A stretch of DNA of 40,820 nucleotides from Bacteroidaceae bacterium (GCA_017428785.1 JAFRQD010000044.1:1-40820), one strand, 5' to 3'. Positions 14,541 through 23,584 are shown, counted from the stretch's first letter. Numbers and translations are program-made. Notes: a model not told the origin generated them from the letters alone.

Positions 14541-15338
14541 CTAATTAGCAAGCCTCCTGACGGTTTGCTTCAGGATATGGAAAGCAGGGGCCGCCATATC
14601 GCCATGACTGTAGCCTTGCATCTCGTAGAGTGTTGCATCGGGATGCCCTGCAAGCTTCAGCATACGCCAGAAGAAGGCCTGCTCCTCGTAGCGTCCGTAG
14701 AGCTCCATCTCTCTGTCGCCGGAAATGATGACGATGGGCGGTGCGTCTTTACGGATGAAGGTCATCGGAGCAAAGTTGTCGATGGTGAGCTGCAGAGGCT
14801 GCAGGCCTTGCAATTTGCGCACATTATAATGGGTGACGCATTGTCCGCTGAAGGGTATTAAAGCACGGAGCGAATCTGCATCCACGCCATATTTCCTCAG
14901 CCATTGCTTGTCCAATCCTATCATATCGGTCAGGTAGCCGCCTGCGCTATGCCCGCTGACGAAGACCTTGCGATGCGAGCCCCCATACTGCTCGGCATGT
15001 TTGTATGCCCAGGCCGTTGCGGCGGCAGCATCGTCGATGCATTGAGCGGGCGTGCATTTAGGCAAGAGGCGATAGTTCACGCCCACAACCACATAGCCAC
15101 ATTCCTTGAGTTCGGAAGGAATAAACTTATTGCCGCCCTCCAGCCCTCCGCCATGAAACCACACGACGACAGGGCAATCGGTCTTGCCTTCGGGATAATA
15201 GACATCAAGTTTGCAGCGTTCTTGGGCGTAGGCATCTTGCTCGTTGGTATAAGGAATGTCGCGCACTTCCTTATACTTTTGCTGAGCGCTGGCCGCCATA
15301 CAAAATGCCATAAGGCAGATAGTGATAAATCTCCTCAT
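14541..15338 (-). CDS. Secreted alpha/beta hydrolase (esterase/lipase family)
   Basis: A 265-aa protein with a signal peptide (MRRFITICLMAFCMAASAQ). The oxyanion motif HGGG is at 62-65 (VVVWFHGGGLEGGN), the nucleophile elbow GHSAGG has Ser131, and candidate acid and base are in IISGDREME and YSHGDMA near the C-terminus. This is the hormone-sensitive-lipase/carboxylesterase fold; the substrate is unknown. Export suggests action on acetylated or esterified polymers in the periplasm. It is the first gene of a minus-strand operon with a TACCTTTG box 27 nt upstream. Confidence 0.85.
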   Translation of the reverse strand: MRRFITICLMAFCMAASAQQKYKEVRDIPYTNEQDAYAQERCKLDVYYPEGKTDCPVVVWFHGGGLEGGNKFIPSELKECGYVVVGVNYRLLPKCTPAQCIDDAAAATAWAYKHAEQYGGSHRKVFVSGHSAGGYLTDMIGLDKQWLRKYGVDADSLRALIPFSGQCVTHYNVRKLQGLQPLQLTIDNFAPMTFIRKDAPPIVIISGDREMELYGRYEEQAFFWRMLKLAGHPDATLYEMQGYSHGDMAAPAFHILKQTVRRLAN

Positions 15339-15365
15339 AACAAATAATGTTTAGCAATTCTGGTG

Positions 15366-15373
15366 CAAAGGTA
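15366..15373 (-). promoter_or_regulatory. -7 box of the esterase-ligase-PAQR operon
   Basis: The minus strand reads TACCTTTG, an exact TAnnTTTG match 27 nt upstream of the esterase start. No TTTG box is obvious at the preferred spacing. Confidence 0.55.
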
Positions 15374-15417
15374 CGAAGAAAATAAGAATTAAGACTTAAG
15401 AATTGAGATTTTTTTTT

Positions 15418-15425
15418 TACCTTTG
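15418..15425 (+). promoter_or_regulatory. -7 box of the SDR epimerase gene
   Basis: TACCTTTG, an exact match ending 22 nt before the ATG at 15448. It is divergent from the esterase operon; a T-rich tract precedes it. Confidence 0.55.
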
Positions 15426-15447
15426 CAGCAGAAAAAGAGCAAAAGCA

Positions 15448-16494
15448 ATGAACATTCTCATCACCGGAGCCAGCGGTTTCATCGGAAGTTTTATCGTAGA
15501 AGAGGGTTTGAGGCAAGGTTTCGAAGTCTGGGCAGGCGTTCGAGGCACGTCGAGTCGCAAATATCTGCAGGACAAGCGCATCCACTTCGCTCAGCTCGAC
15601 ATGCAGAGCCCCACGAAGTTGCGCGAACAGCTCCTCGCCTACAAGGCCGAGATGGGCGGCAAGGGCTGGGACTTTGTCGTGCATGCGGCGGGAGCCACGA
15701 AGTGCCTGCATCGCGAGGACTTCTTCCGAACCAACACCGAGGGCACTAAGAACCTCATCGACGCGCTGCGCTCGACAGAGATGGTTCCCCAGCGATTCGT
15801 GTTCCTGAGCAGTTTGAGCATCTTCGGAGCCATACGCGAGGAGCCCGTTCGTCGCCCGTCAGAAGACAATCCGTGGGTCTATGCCCCCATCCTTTTGACT
15901 GACGAGCCCAAGCCCAACACCGCTTATGGAGAGAGCAAACTCTCTGCCGAGCACTACCTCACGGCACAACGGGATTTCCCCTACACCATCCTTCGGCCGA
16001 CGGGTGTTTACGGTCCTCGAGAGCGCGACTACTTCCTTATGGCTCAGAGCATTAAGCAGCATATCGACATAGCGGCAGGCTTGACGCCTCAGGAGATTAC
16101 CTTCGTCTATGTTCAGGATGTGGTGCAGGCGGTCTTCAAGAGTATGAAGTCGCCTGATGCGGAAGGCAAAGCCTACTTCCTCAGCGACGGAAAGGTCTAT
16201 AACAGCCGCAGTTACAGCGACCTCGTGCAGCGTTATCTCGGAGGTCCCTGGGTGCTTCACCTGAAGTTGCCGCTCTGCCTGTTGCGGGCCATTTGCTGGG
16301 TGAGTGGCAGGATAAGCCGCCTGACAGGCAAGATGAACGCCTTGAACGACGACAAGTTCAACATCCTCTCTCAGCGGAACTGGCAATGTGAGATAGAGCC
16401 GGCCATCGCCGACTTCGGCTACGCACCTGAATGGAGCCTCGAAAGGGGCGTGGAGGCCAGCATCGAGTGGTACAGGAAAGAGGGTTGGCTGTGA
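15448..16494 (+). CDS. NAD-dependent epimerase/dehydratase (extended SDR)
   Basis: A 348-aa protein from the ATG at 15448 (MNILITGASGFIGSFIVEEG); a longer reading from 15403 would start inside the promoter box. The Rossmann motif G7-x-x-G10-x-x-G13 sits at the N-terminus, the catalytic YxxxK is in TAYGESKLSAEHYL, and RPTGVYGPRERDY is the usual sugar-nucleotide epimerase loop. Residues near 270-290 (LHLKLPLCLLRAICWVSG) form a hydrophobic segment also seen in membrane-associated 3-beta-HSD-like SDRs. The substrate is unknown. It is probably monocistronic. Confidence 0.85.
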   Translation: MNILITGASGFIGSFIVEEGLRQGFEVWAGVRGTSSRKYLQDKRIHFAQLDMQSPTKLREQLLAYKAEMGGKGWDFVVHAAGATKCLHREDFFRTNTEGTKNLIDALRSTEMVPQRFVFLSSLSIFGAIREEPVRRPSEDNPWVYAPILLTDEPKPNTAYGESKLSAEHYLTAQRDFPYTILRPTGVYGPRERDYFLMAQSIKQHIDIAAGLTPQEITFVYVQDVVQAVFKSMKSPDAEGKAYFLSDGKVYNSRSYSDLVQRYLGGPWVLHLKLPLCLLRAICWVSGRISRLTGKMNALNDDKFNILSQRNWQCEIEPAIADFGYAPEWSLERGVEASIEWYRKEGWL

Positions 16495-16639
16495 AGAGAG
16501 AAAAGTGAAAAGTGAGAAATGAAAAATGTAAGCCGATTGCCCGTTTCGCTTACTTTTTGCTACTTCGGTTTTGAATGCAAAACTGAGTGGTTTTGACAAA
16601 ACCGTGCCTCGAAAACTGCCTCAACTGGGGGCGATTTTG

Positions 16640-16735
16640 AACGCAGCAGGCGGCGTTGGCAAACTCAGCAGGCGGCGTTTGCCAACTTAACACGCGGCGT
16701 TTTATTTTTAGCGTGCTGCGTTTGGGCTCAAGACA
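16640..16735. repeat. 22-nt direct-repeat array (locus 2, GCGGCGTTTGCCAA type)
   Basis: The core GCGGCGTT or GCTGCGTT recurs at 16650, 16672, 16694 and 16715 (spacing 22, 22, 21). The consensus is about CAGCAGGCGGCGTTTGCCAA. The rest of 16495-17082 holds a GTGAAAAGTGA-type low-complexity stretch at 16497-16540 and no recognisable gene. Confidence 0.8.
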
Positions 16736-17053
16736 GGCCGAAATTGCCACTTTTACACTCGAAATCGGGTATTTCGACTGCCTTTTCCTGTAGAGGCATC
16801 CTGCATGTCGCACATCCTCAGCAAGTTACGATTTTAACATTTGCTCTCGTTTCTCCGCCCCTAGGTACGGGTCGGGCAATTTCGTCGCATTCTCAGGCGG
16901 TCAGGAAAATTCAGAGTGTAAGCAAACCCGACGCTTTTCGGAACATAATGTCAAATTCCGACCGAAATGACACAAAACTTCCCGACAAATCTCCCCACAA
17001 TATTTTTTCAAAAAAAGAACACGATTTGTTGCGTTCATTTCAAAGAAATGTTG

Positions 17054-17061
17054 TACCTTTG
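17054..17061 (+). promoter_or_regulatory. -7 box upstream of the IMP cyclohydrolase gene
   Basis: TACCTTTG, 21 nt upstream of the ATG at 17083. TTG/TTTG boxes upstream are at 22-25 nt, longer than the usual 19. Confidence 0.6.
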
Positions 17062-17082
17062 CACACGCAAAAATTCATAGAA

Positions 17083-17673
17083 ATGGAAACGAGAAAAATA
17101 AACAGAGCGTTAGTGTCTGTCTTTCATAAAGATGGACTCGAAGAGATACTCCGCACTCTTCATGCAGAAGGCGTTGAGCTGCTTTCCACCGGCGGCACGC
17201 AGTCATTCATCGAGAGCCTCGGCATACCTTGCAAGAAGGTTGAGGACGTAACGACCTATCCCAGCATTCTGGGCGGCAGAGTCAAGACCTTGCACCCCAA
17301 AGTCTTTGGCGGCATCTTGGGACGCAGAGAGAACGAAGGCGACCAGCAGCAGATGAAGCAGTACGACATCCCTGCCATCGACCTCGTCATCGTCGACCTC
17401 TATCCCTTCGAGGCTACTGTGGCATCGGGTGCCAGCGAAGCCGACATCATCGAGAAGATCGACATAGGCGGCATCAGCCTCATCAGGGCAGCAGCCAAGA
17501 ACTTCCGCGACGTCATCATCGTCCCCTCGAAGGCCGAGTACAAACCCCTGCTCGACTTGCTCAAGAAGCAAGGCGCCCAGAGCGAACTCGAAGACCGGAA
17601 ATGGTTCGCCACACAAGCCTTCGGCGTCAGCAGCCACTACGACACCGCCATTCACAAATGGTTTGCCAATTAA
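17083..17673 (+). CDS. purH: IMP cyclohydrolase domain protein (N-terminal half of PurH only)
   Basis: A 196-aa protein starting METRKINRALVSVFHKDGLE, matching the N-terminal MGS-like domain of PurH: LLSTGGTQSFIESLG, YPSILGGRVKTLHPKVFGGI, DLVIVDLYPFEATVASGASE, IEKIDIGGISLIRAAAKNF. It catalyses closure of FAICAR to IMP, the last purine step. It stops at HYDTAIHKWFAN, where bifunctional PurH proteins of about 500 aa continue into the AICAR formyltransferase domain; that domain is absent here. Either this lineage has separate enzymes or the gene was truncated; the stop is followed at once by A/T-rich repeats. Its position before mreB matches the Bacteroides-type order. Confidence 0.85.
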   Translation: METRKINRALVSVFHKDGLEEILRTLHAEGVELLSTGGTQSFIESLGIPCKKVEDVTTYPSILGGRVKTLHPKVFGGILGRRENEGDQQQMKQYDIPAIDLVIVDLYPFEATVASGASEADIIEKIDIGGISLIRAAAKNFRDVIIVPSKAEYKPLLDLLKKQGAQSELEDRKWFATQAFGVSSHYDTAIHKWFAN

Positions 17674-17790
17674 AAATTAAGAAATAAGAATTAAGAATGG
17701 TTGACAGCAAAGCGGCAAAGCGGCAAAAGATACCCCAAAGTTCCAGCGTTCTTAATTCTTAACTCTTAACTCTTAACTCTTAATTTCAAA
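17674..17790. repeat. TTAAGAATTAAG-type inverted repeat between purH domain and mreB
   Basis: Copies of ATTAAGAATAAG type right after the stop face four copies of CTTAACT/CTTAATTC near 17752-17785, flanking AAAGCGGCAAAGCGGCAAAAG. A related motif lies near 15381-15405. Confidence 0.7.
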
Positions 17791-17796
17791 AATAAG

Positions 17797-18816
17797 ATGA
17801 ACTGGTTTTCACTCAACAAAGAAATAGCAATGGACCTTGGTACGGCCAACACCATCATTATATGCGATGGCAAGATAGTGGTCGACGAGCCAAGCGTCGT
17901 GGCCCTCGACCGCAGGACGGAGCGCATGATTGCCGTCGGAGACAAGGCCAAGATGATGTATGAAAAGACAAATCCCGAGATTCGCACCATTCGTCCGCTT
18001 CGCGACGGCGTGATTGCCGACTTCAACGCCTGCGAGCAAATGATGCGCGGCCTCATCAAGATGGTTCACTCCGGCAACCGACTCTTCTCTCCCTCCCTGA
18101 AGATGGTCATCGGAGTGCCAAGCGGAAGTACCGAAGTGGAACTCCGTGCCGTCCGCGACAGCGCAGAGCATGCAGGCGGACGCGAAGTCTACCTCATATT
18201 CGAGCCCATGGCCGCAGCCATCGGCATCGGGCTTGATGTGCTCGCTCCGGAAGGCAACATGATAGTCGACATAGGCGGTGGCAGCACAGAGATTGCTGTC
18301 ATCTCGCTCGGCGGAATAGTGGCCGACAAGAGCCTTCGCGTGGCTGGCGACGAACTGACGGCAGACATACAGGAATACATGAGCCGTCAGCACAACGTCA
18401 AGGTCAGCGAACGTATGGCAGAACGCATCAAGATACATGTCGGCGCAGCTATGACCGACCTCGGAGAAGACGCTCCGGAAGACTATGTCGTTCACGGCCC
18501 GAACCGCATCACGGCACTTCCCATGGAGGTTCCCGTCTGCTATCAGGAGATTGCCCACTGCCTCGAGAAGACCATCGCAAAGATTGAAACAGCCGTCCTC
18601 AGCGCACTTGAGGAGACTCCGCCAGAACTCTATGCCGACATCGTGAAGAACGGCATCTGGCTGACAGGCGGCGGCGCTCTGCTCAGAGGGCTCGCCAAGC
18701 GTCTCACAGACAAAATCAACATCGAGTTCAAGGTAGCCGACGATCCATTGCACAGCGTAGCAAAGGGCACAGGCGTGGCACTGAAGAACATCAACAACTT
18801 CGCATTCTTGATGTAA
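17797..18816 (+). CDS. mreB: Rod shape-determining protein MreB
   Basis: A 339-aa actin-like ATPase. Phosphate-1 motif MDLGTANTIIICDGKIVV, phosphate-2 VDIGGGSTEIAVISLGG, and the adenosine motif WLTGGGALLRGLAKRL are all intact; VIGVPSGSTEVELRAVRDSA is typical. It forms membrane-associated filaments that direct lateral wall synthesis. It is the first gene of a tight mreB-mreC-mreD-mrdA-rodA operon (gaps of 4 nt or overlaps). Confidence 0.97.
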   Translation: MNWFSLNKEIAMDLGTANTIIICDGKIVVDEPSVVALDRRTERMIAVGDKAKMMYEKTNPEIRTIRPLRDGVIADFNACEQMMRGLIKMVHSGNRLFSPSLKMVIGVPSGSTEVELRAVRDSAEHAGGREVYLIFEPMAAAIGIGLDVLAPEGNMIVDIGGGSTEIAVISLGGIVADKSLRVAGDELTADIQEYMSRQHNVKVSERMAERIKIHVGAAMTDLGEDAPEDYVVHGPNRITALPMEVPVCYQEIAHCLEKTIAKIETAVLSALEETPPELYADIVKNGIWLTGGGALLRGLAKRLTDKINIEFKVADDPLHSVAKGTGVALKNINNFAFLM

Positions 18817-18820
18817 TATT

Positions 18821-19654
18821 GTGCACGATTTCATCGAGCGCATAACAGCCTATGTCCACTGGGCACTCTTCCTCTTGTTGGAAGCGCTCAGTGGATTCCT
18901 GCTTTTCCAGTACAACCATTATCAGGGCAGCATCTGGTTTACCCAAGCCAACACCGTTGCCGCACAGGTTCACGAATGGGAAGCAAAGGCACTCTCGTAC
19001 CTGAGAATGCCCGCCGAAAATGCTGCGCTCGTCCGTCGCAACATCATCCTGCAGCAACAACTCGACATCCTTCGCCACAATCTCGCCCTCGCCGGCACCG
19101 ACACCACGACGCTCAACAGCCAACAGCCAATGGCCAGTGGCCAATGGTCCACGATAGAGGCCCGCATCATCGACAACAGCGTCCGCAAGCGGGACAACAT
19201 GATTGTCATTGATGTAGGCAGCGAAGACGGCGTCGCTCCAGAAATGGGCGTATTGAGCGGCACAGGCGTTGTGGGAATCGTCAGCGGTGTCACTCCTCAC
19301 CACGCTCTCGTGATGTCCATCCTCAACAGCCACAGCAGCATCAGCTGCCGCCTGCGAGGCACAGAATATTTCGGTTACCTGAAATGGAAGGGCGGCACTC
19401 CTTTAAGGGCTTATATGGACGATGTTCCCCGCCACGCACACATCAAGAAAGGCGACATCGTAGAGACCAGCGGCTTCAGCAACGTCTTTCCTGCAGGCAT
19501 CTTCCTCGGTAAAGTGGCAGAAATCAAGAACAGTAGCGACGGCCTTGCCTATGAGCTCGAAATCCTTCTGAGCACCGATATTGCAAACCTCAGGCACGTT
19601 AACGTCATCAACAATCTCATCAAAGAAGAGCTCGACTCTCTCGTGGCACAATGA
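18821..19654 (+). CDS. mreC: Rod shape-determining protein MreC
   Basis: A 277-aa protein with a GTG start 4 nt after mreB. An N-terminal membrane helix (HWALFLLLEALSGFLLFQY) and a coiled coil (NAALVRRNIILQQQLDIL) are followed by the MreC beta domain (EARIIDNSVRKRDNMIVIDV, GSEDGVAPEMGVLSGTGVVG, HIKKGDIVETSGFSNVFPAG). Periplasmic scaffold of the elongasome. Residues about 96-107 (NSQQPMASGQWS), between coiled coil and beta domain, are encoded by a CCAACAGCCAATGGCC-type low-complexity repeat that looks inserted in frame. Confidence 0.92.
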   Translation: MHDFIERITAYVHWALFLLLEALSGFLLFQYNHYQGSIWFTQANTVAAQVHEWEAKALSYLRMPAENAALVRRNIILQQQLDILRHNLALAGTDTTTLNSQQPMASGQWSTIEARIIDNSVRKRDNMIVIDVGSEDGVAPEMGVLSGTGVVGIVSGVTPHHALVMSILNSHSSISCRLRGTEYFGYLKWKGGTPLRAYMDDVPRHAHIKKGDIVETSGFSNVFPAGIFLGKVAEIKNSSDGLAYELEILLSTDIANLRHVNVINNLIKEELDSLVAQ

Positions 19655-20157
19655 TAACCCGCATCCTCATACGCTTAGCATGGGCTCTGATGCTGCTTCT
19701 GGTGCAAGTGCTCATCCTCGACCAGGTACATCCTTGGGGCTACGGGGCGCCTTTGCTGTGTCCGCTCATCGTCATCACGCTGCCGATGGGCACATCTCGC
19801 TCGGAAGCTTTGCTGTGGGGCTTTGGCGTGGGTTTTGTGGCAGATATCTTTGCAGGGACGTCAGGCATCAGCAGTGCTGCCCTGACCTTCATCGCTTTCT
19901 TGCAACCACCTTTACTGGAATTGATGGCGCCCCGCGATTCTGAAGAAGAGCTACATCCATCTTTCTCTACAATGGGACGATGGAACTATCTGCAGTTCAT
20001 TGCCCTGCTCCTCCTTCTTCATCACCTCGTTTATTTCGCCCTCGAAGGCTTTTCCTACTTCCACCTTACAGATATCGCCATCAGTATGGGCGTGAGCTAT
20101 GCCGCTTCCCTGCTGCTGATTATATTGGCAGAGCATGTCCGTAACCCTAAAAAATAA
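19651..20157 (+). CDS. mreD: Rod shape-determining protein MreD
   Basis: A 168-aa integral membrane protein with five to six hydrophobic helices (LIRLAWALMLLLVQVLILDQ; LLCPLIVITLPMG; LLWGFGVGFVADIFAGTSGI; FIALLLLLHHLVYFALEGF; ISMGVSYAASLLLIILAEH). It overlaps mreC by 4 nt (ATGA type), indicating coupled translation. The position and topology identify it; sequence conservation of MreD is always low. Confidence 0.88.
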   Translation: MITRILIRLAWALMLLLVQVLILDQVHPWGYGAPLLCPLIVITLPMGTSRSEALLWGFGVGFVADIFAGTSGISSAALTFIAFLQPPLLELMAPRDSEEELHPSFSTMGRWNYLQFIALLLLLHHLVYFALEGFSYFHLTDIAISMGVSYAASLLLIILAEHVRNPKK

Positions 20158-20163
20158 GTGGCT

Positions 20164-22119
20164 ATGGATGCGAACTATGAGCTTGAGAAGCGAAAATATG
20201 TGATTGGCGGAGCCGCCTTCATCATCATTGTTGTCTATCTGCTTCGTCTCTTCACCCTGCAGCTCCTGAGCGAGGACTTCAAATTGAGCGCCGATTCCAA
20301 CGCTTTCCTCAAGCGCATTCAATATCCTGCCCGAGGCGCAATCTCTGACCGTAACGGCAAACTGCTCGTTTATAACCAACCTGCCTATGATGTGATGGTT
20401 GTCATGTACGAACAGCAAGGCGTCGATACTCTCGACCTTTGCGAAAGCCTCGGCATAACTCGCGACTGGTACGAGCGCAGAATGGCGGAGATAAAAGACA
20501 AGAACCGCAACCCTGGCTACAGTTCATACACGCAGCAAGTCTTCATGAGTCAGCTCTCTACTGAAGAATTCAGCCGCTTCCAAGAGAAACTCTTCCGCTT
20601 CCCTGGCTTTTACATACAGAAACGCAGCATCCGCCAGTACAGCTATCCTTACGCAGCACACCTTCTTGGAGATGTGGCTGAGGTTAGCCCTGCCGACATA
20701 GAAGCTGACCCATACTACAGAAGCGGCGACTATATCGGTAAACTTGGCGTGGAGCGTTCCTACGAAGAGGCCTTGCGAGGCGTGAAAGGAAAGGAGATTC
20801 TGCTTCGGGATGCTCGCGGACGCATCAAGGGGCGCTACCAGAACGGCAAGTTCGACGAAGCTCCCATTCCTGGCCGCAACCTCACGATGAGCATCGACCT
20901 CGAGCTGCAAGCACTCGGCGAGCGCCTCATGAAAGGGAAACTCGGCAGCATCGTGGCCATCGAACCGAGCACGGGAGAAGTGCTTTGCATGGTATCCAGC
21001 CCGACTTACGACCCTCGCATCATGATAGGACGACAGCGAGGAAAGAATCAGTTATTGCTGGCTCAAGACCCACACAAGCCGCTCCTCAACCGCGCTATTA
21101 TGGGGCAATACCCTCCTGGCTCTACCTTCAAAACGAGTCAAGCACTCACGTTCCTGCAGGAAGGCATCATCACGCCACAAACTGCATACCCTTGCAGCCG
21201 CGGCTTCCACTTCAGAGGGCTCAGGGTCGGTTGCCACGGACACGGCTCTCCTTTGCCGCTCGTCCCTGCAATCGCCACCTCGTGCAACGGCTATTTCTGC
21301 TGGGGACTCTATCACATGTTTGCCAACAGGACGAAATACAAGACGGTGCAGGACGCGATGACTACCTGGAAGGACTATATGGTCAGCATGGGTTTCGGCT
21401 ACAAGCTCGGCATCGACCTGCCCGGAGAGAAGCGAGGCATGATTCCCAACGCTCCCTACTACGACAAAGCCTACAAAGAGGACTGGAGCGGCCTGACCGT
21501 CATCAGTATAAGCATCGGGCAAGGAGAAGTCAACCTGACGCCCCTGCAGATTGCCAATCTTGGAGCAACCATCGCAAACAGAGGCTACTACATCATCCCG
21601 CATGTTGTGAAGGAGGTGCAGGGAATGCCGCTTGACACACTCTACACGAAGAAGCACTACACGAAGGTCGGACGGCAGCACTACGAGACAGTCGTGCAGG
21701 GAATGCGTCAGGCTGTGCTGGGAGGAACCTGCCGTCTGGCAAACACTTCTTTCTATGAAGTCTGCGGCAAGACAGGTACGGCTCAGAATCCTCATGGGCA
21801 GGACCACAGCGTCTTCATGGGCTTTGCGCCTCGCGAGAACCCGAAGATTGCCATTTGTGTCTATGTGGAGAACGGCACATGGGGAGCAACTTATGGAGTC
21901 CCGATAGGTGCGCTCATGATGGAACAATACATCAACGGCAAGCTTTCGGCTGCAAGCGAGGCTCGAGCCACAAGCTTCGAGAACAGGCATCTCTACAAGA
22001 TAGACAACGGACAACGGACAACGGACAACGGACTTCCGCCTGCGCCTGAGGCGAAAGCCGAAGAACAGACTACAGACAACGGACAAAAGTCTGAGAAGAA
22101 TGAGGAACAACAAGAATAA
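20164..22119 (+). CDS. mrdA: Penicillin-binding protein 2 (elongasome transpeptidase)
   Basis: About 651 aa from the ATG at 20164 (MDANYELEKRKYVIGG); a GTG two codons earlier abuts the mreD stop and is an alternative. An N-terminal membrane anchor (FIIIVVYLLRLFTLQLL) and PBP dimerisation domain are followed by the transpeptidase domain, with S-T-F-K in PPGSTFKTSQA (Ser about 320), SCN in ATSCNGYFCW and KTG in CGKTGTAQNPHG. It crosslinks peptidoglycan during elongation. The last 40 residues (DNGQRTTDNG, EEQTTDNGQKSEKNEEQQE) come from an ACAACGG tandem repeat and add a hydrophilic tail. It overlaps rodA by 20 nt. Confidence 0.93.
   Translation: MDANYELEKRKYVIGGAAFIIIVVYLLRLFTLQLLSEDFKLSADSNAFLKRIQYPARGAISDRNGKLLVYNQPAYDVMVVMYEQQGVDTLDLCESLGITRDWYERRMAEIKDKNRNPGYSSYTQQVFMSQLSTEEFSRFQEKLFRFPGFYIQKRSIRQYSYPYAAHLLGDVAEVSPADIEADPYYRSGDYIGKLGVERSYEEALRGVKGKEILLRDARGRIKGRYQNGKFDEAPIPGRNLTMSIDLELQALGERLMKGKLGSIVAIEPSTGEVLCMVSSPTYDPRIMIGRQRGKNQLLLAQDPHKPLLNRAIMGQYPPGSTFKTSQALTFLQEGIITPQTAYPCSRGFHFRGLRVGCHGHGSPLPLVPAIATSCNGYFCWGLYHMFANRTKYKTVQDAMTTWKDYMVSMGFGYKLGIDLPGEKRGMIPNAPYYDKAYKEDWSGLTVISISIGQGEVNLTPLQIANLGATIANRGYYIIPHVVKEVQGMPLDTLYTKKHYTKVGRQHYETVVQGMRQAVLGGTCRLANTSFYEVCGKTGTAQNPHGQDHSVFMGFAPRENPKIAICVYVENGTWGATYGVPIGALMMEQYINGKLSAASEARATSFENRHLYKIDNGQRTTDNGLPPAPEAKAEEQTTDNGQKSEKNEEQQE
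22009..22084 (+). repeat. ACAACGG-type repeats in the 3' end of mrdA
   Basis: Four near-tandem GACAACGGAC copies at 22009-22031, plus ACAGACAACGGAC at 22073-22085. They are translated as DNGQRTTDNG and TTDNGQ in the C-terminal tail. This low-complexity type is usually intergenic; here it extends the protein. Confidence 0.75.
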
Positions 22120-23584
22120 GAAGAAGGCACCATCGCTTTGGGGGTCGATTGATTGGCTCACCATCTTCATCTATCTCGTGCTTCTGGCACTTGGATGGAT
22201 GAGTGTTTGCGGCGCTTGCTACGACTATGAGCAATCGACCAGCATCCTCGACTTCTCTACCCGCAGCGGGATGCAGATTGTTTGGATTGGCACTTCCCTT
22301 TTGCTTTCCTTCCTCATCCTTATGACGGACGACCGAATCTTCGAGTCCCTTTCCTATATTATATATATAGGGTTCATCGTTCTGCTGTTCGTGACGCCTT
22401 TCATGGCTCACGACATCAAGGGTTCGATGTCTTGGATAAAGCTCGGCAATTTCAGCATACAGCCCGCAGAGTTCGCGAAGTTCGGCGTTTCGCTCTGTTT
22501 GGCGAAGGTGATGAGCACATACGGTTTCGATGTCAGGAACTGGAAAGACTTCATCATCTGCATCGCCTTGATTGTCGTTCCGATGGGCTTGATTGTGATG
22601 CAGAAAGAGACGGGAAGCGCTTTGGTCTATAGTGCGCTCTTCCTGATGCTGTATCGCGAGGGAATGCCTGGCTGCCTGCTCTTCACGGCAATTGCGGCAG
22701 TCGCGTATTTCGTGGTAGGCGTCCGCTATGCGGATGTGCCTTTGCTTGGAGTAGAGCAGATGAGTCTGGGACATGCTCTTGTGATGCTGCTCATCCAAAT
22801 CTTCACGATAGGCTTCACCAAAGTATATGGTGGAGAGAGAAACAACTCTTGGAGCCGCATCCTGCTTTATTCGCTGGCGGTTGACGCAGCCGCCATTCTC
22901 TTTGCCCGATTCATCTATCCCTTCGATGCAGTATGGCTGATGGCTGCCTGCTGTCTGTTGTCTGCTGTCTATTGTCTCTACATCACCCTTCGCGACAGAG
23001 CCCTGCCCTATTTGCTCATAGCTCTTTTCACCCTGGGCAGCATGGGCTTCTTCTATTCCGCCGACTTCGTGCTGAATCGGGTGATGGAGCCGCATCAGCA
23101 AACCCGTATCCGCGTGTTGCTCGGCTTGGAAGACGACCCGAGAGGTGCAGGTTATAATGTCATCCAGGCAAAGATAGCGATAGGTTCTGGCGGGCTTGAG
23201 GGCAAAGGATTCCTCAACGGCACACAGACGAAGCTGCGTTATGTGCCGGAGCAGGACACAGACTTCATCTTCTGCACGGTTGGCGAGGAAGAAGGTTTTA
23301 TCGGCTGTGCCATCGTGCTATCGCTCTTTCTTGCGCTCATCCTGAGGCTCATACATCTTGCCGAGCGACAGCCATACACATTTGGGCGGGTCTATGGATA
23401 TTGCGTGCTGAGCATCTTCCTCTTTCATGTCTTCATCAACGTCGGGATGGTGCTTGGCCTGACTCCCGTGATAGGCATTCCCCTACCCTTCTTCAGCTAC
23501 GGAGGCTCCTCGCTTTGGGGCTTCACCATCCTGCTCTTTGTTTTCCTCAGGATAGATGCCGGCAGGAACCGCCTGCAGAGATGA
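22100..23584 (+). CDS. rodA: RodA (SEDS peptidoglycan polymerase)
   Basis: A 494-aa polytopic membrane protein of the SEDS family. Hallmarks: GSMSWIKLGNFSIQPAEFAK, LIVMQKETGSALVYSALFL (the ETGSA loop), GGLEGKGFLNGTQT, YVPEQDTDFIFCTVGEEEGF and the C-terminal GIPLPFFSYGGSSLWGFTI. It polymerises lipid II glycan with PBP2 as partner, consistent with the overlap with mrdA. It is longer than the roughly 370-430-aa average: an extra hydrophobic segment near residues 225-315 includes MAACCLLSAVYCLYI, encoded by a CTGTCTGTTGTCTG-type repeat. Overlap and order confirm the assignment. Confidence 0.93.
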   Translation: MRNNKNKKKAPSLWGSIDWLTIFIYLVLLALGWMSVCGACYDYEQSTSILDFSTRSGMQIVWIGTSLLLSFLILMTDDRIFESLSYIIYIGFIVLLFVTPFMAHDIKGSMSWIKLGNFSIQPAEFAKFGVSLCLAKVMSTYGFDVRNWKDFIICIALIVVPMGLIVMQKETGSALVYSALFLMLYREGMPGCLLFTAIAAVAYFVVGVRYADVPLLGVEQMSLGHALVMLLIQIFTIGFTKVYGGERNNSWSRILLYSLAVDAAAILFARFIYPFDAVWLMAACCLLSAVYCLYITLRDRALPYLLIALFTLGSMGFFYSADFVLNRVMEPHQQTRIRVLLGLEDDPRGAGYNVIQAKIAIGSGGLEGKGFLNGTQTKLRYVPEQDTDFIFCTVGEEEGFIGCAIVLSLFLALILRLIHLAERQPYTFGRVYGYCVLSIFLFHVFINVGMVLGLTPVIGIPLPFFSYGGSSLWGFTILLFVFLRIDAGRNRLQR

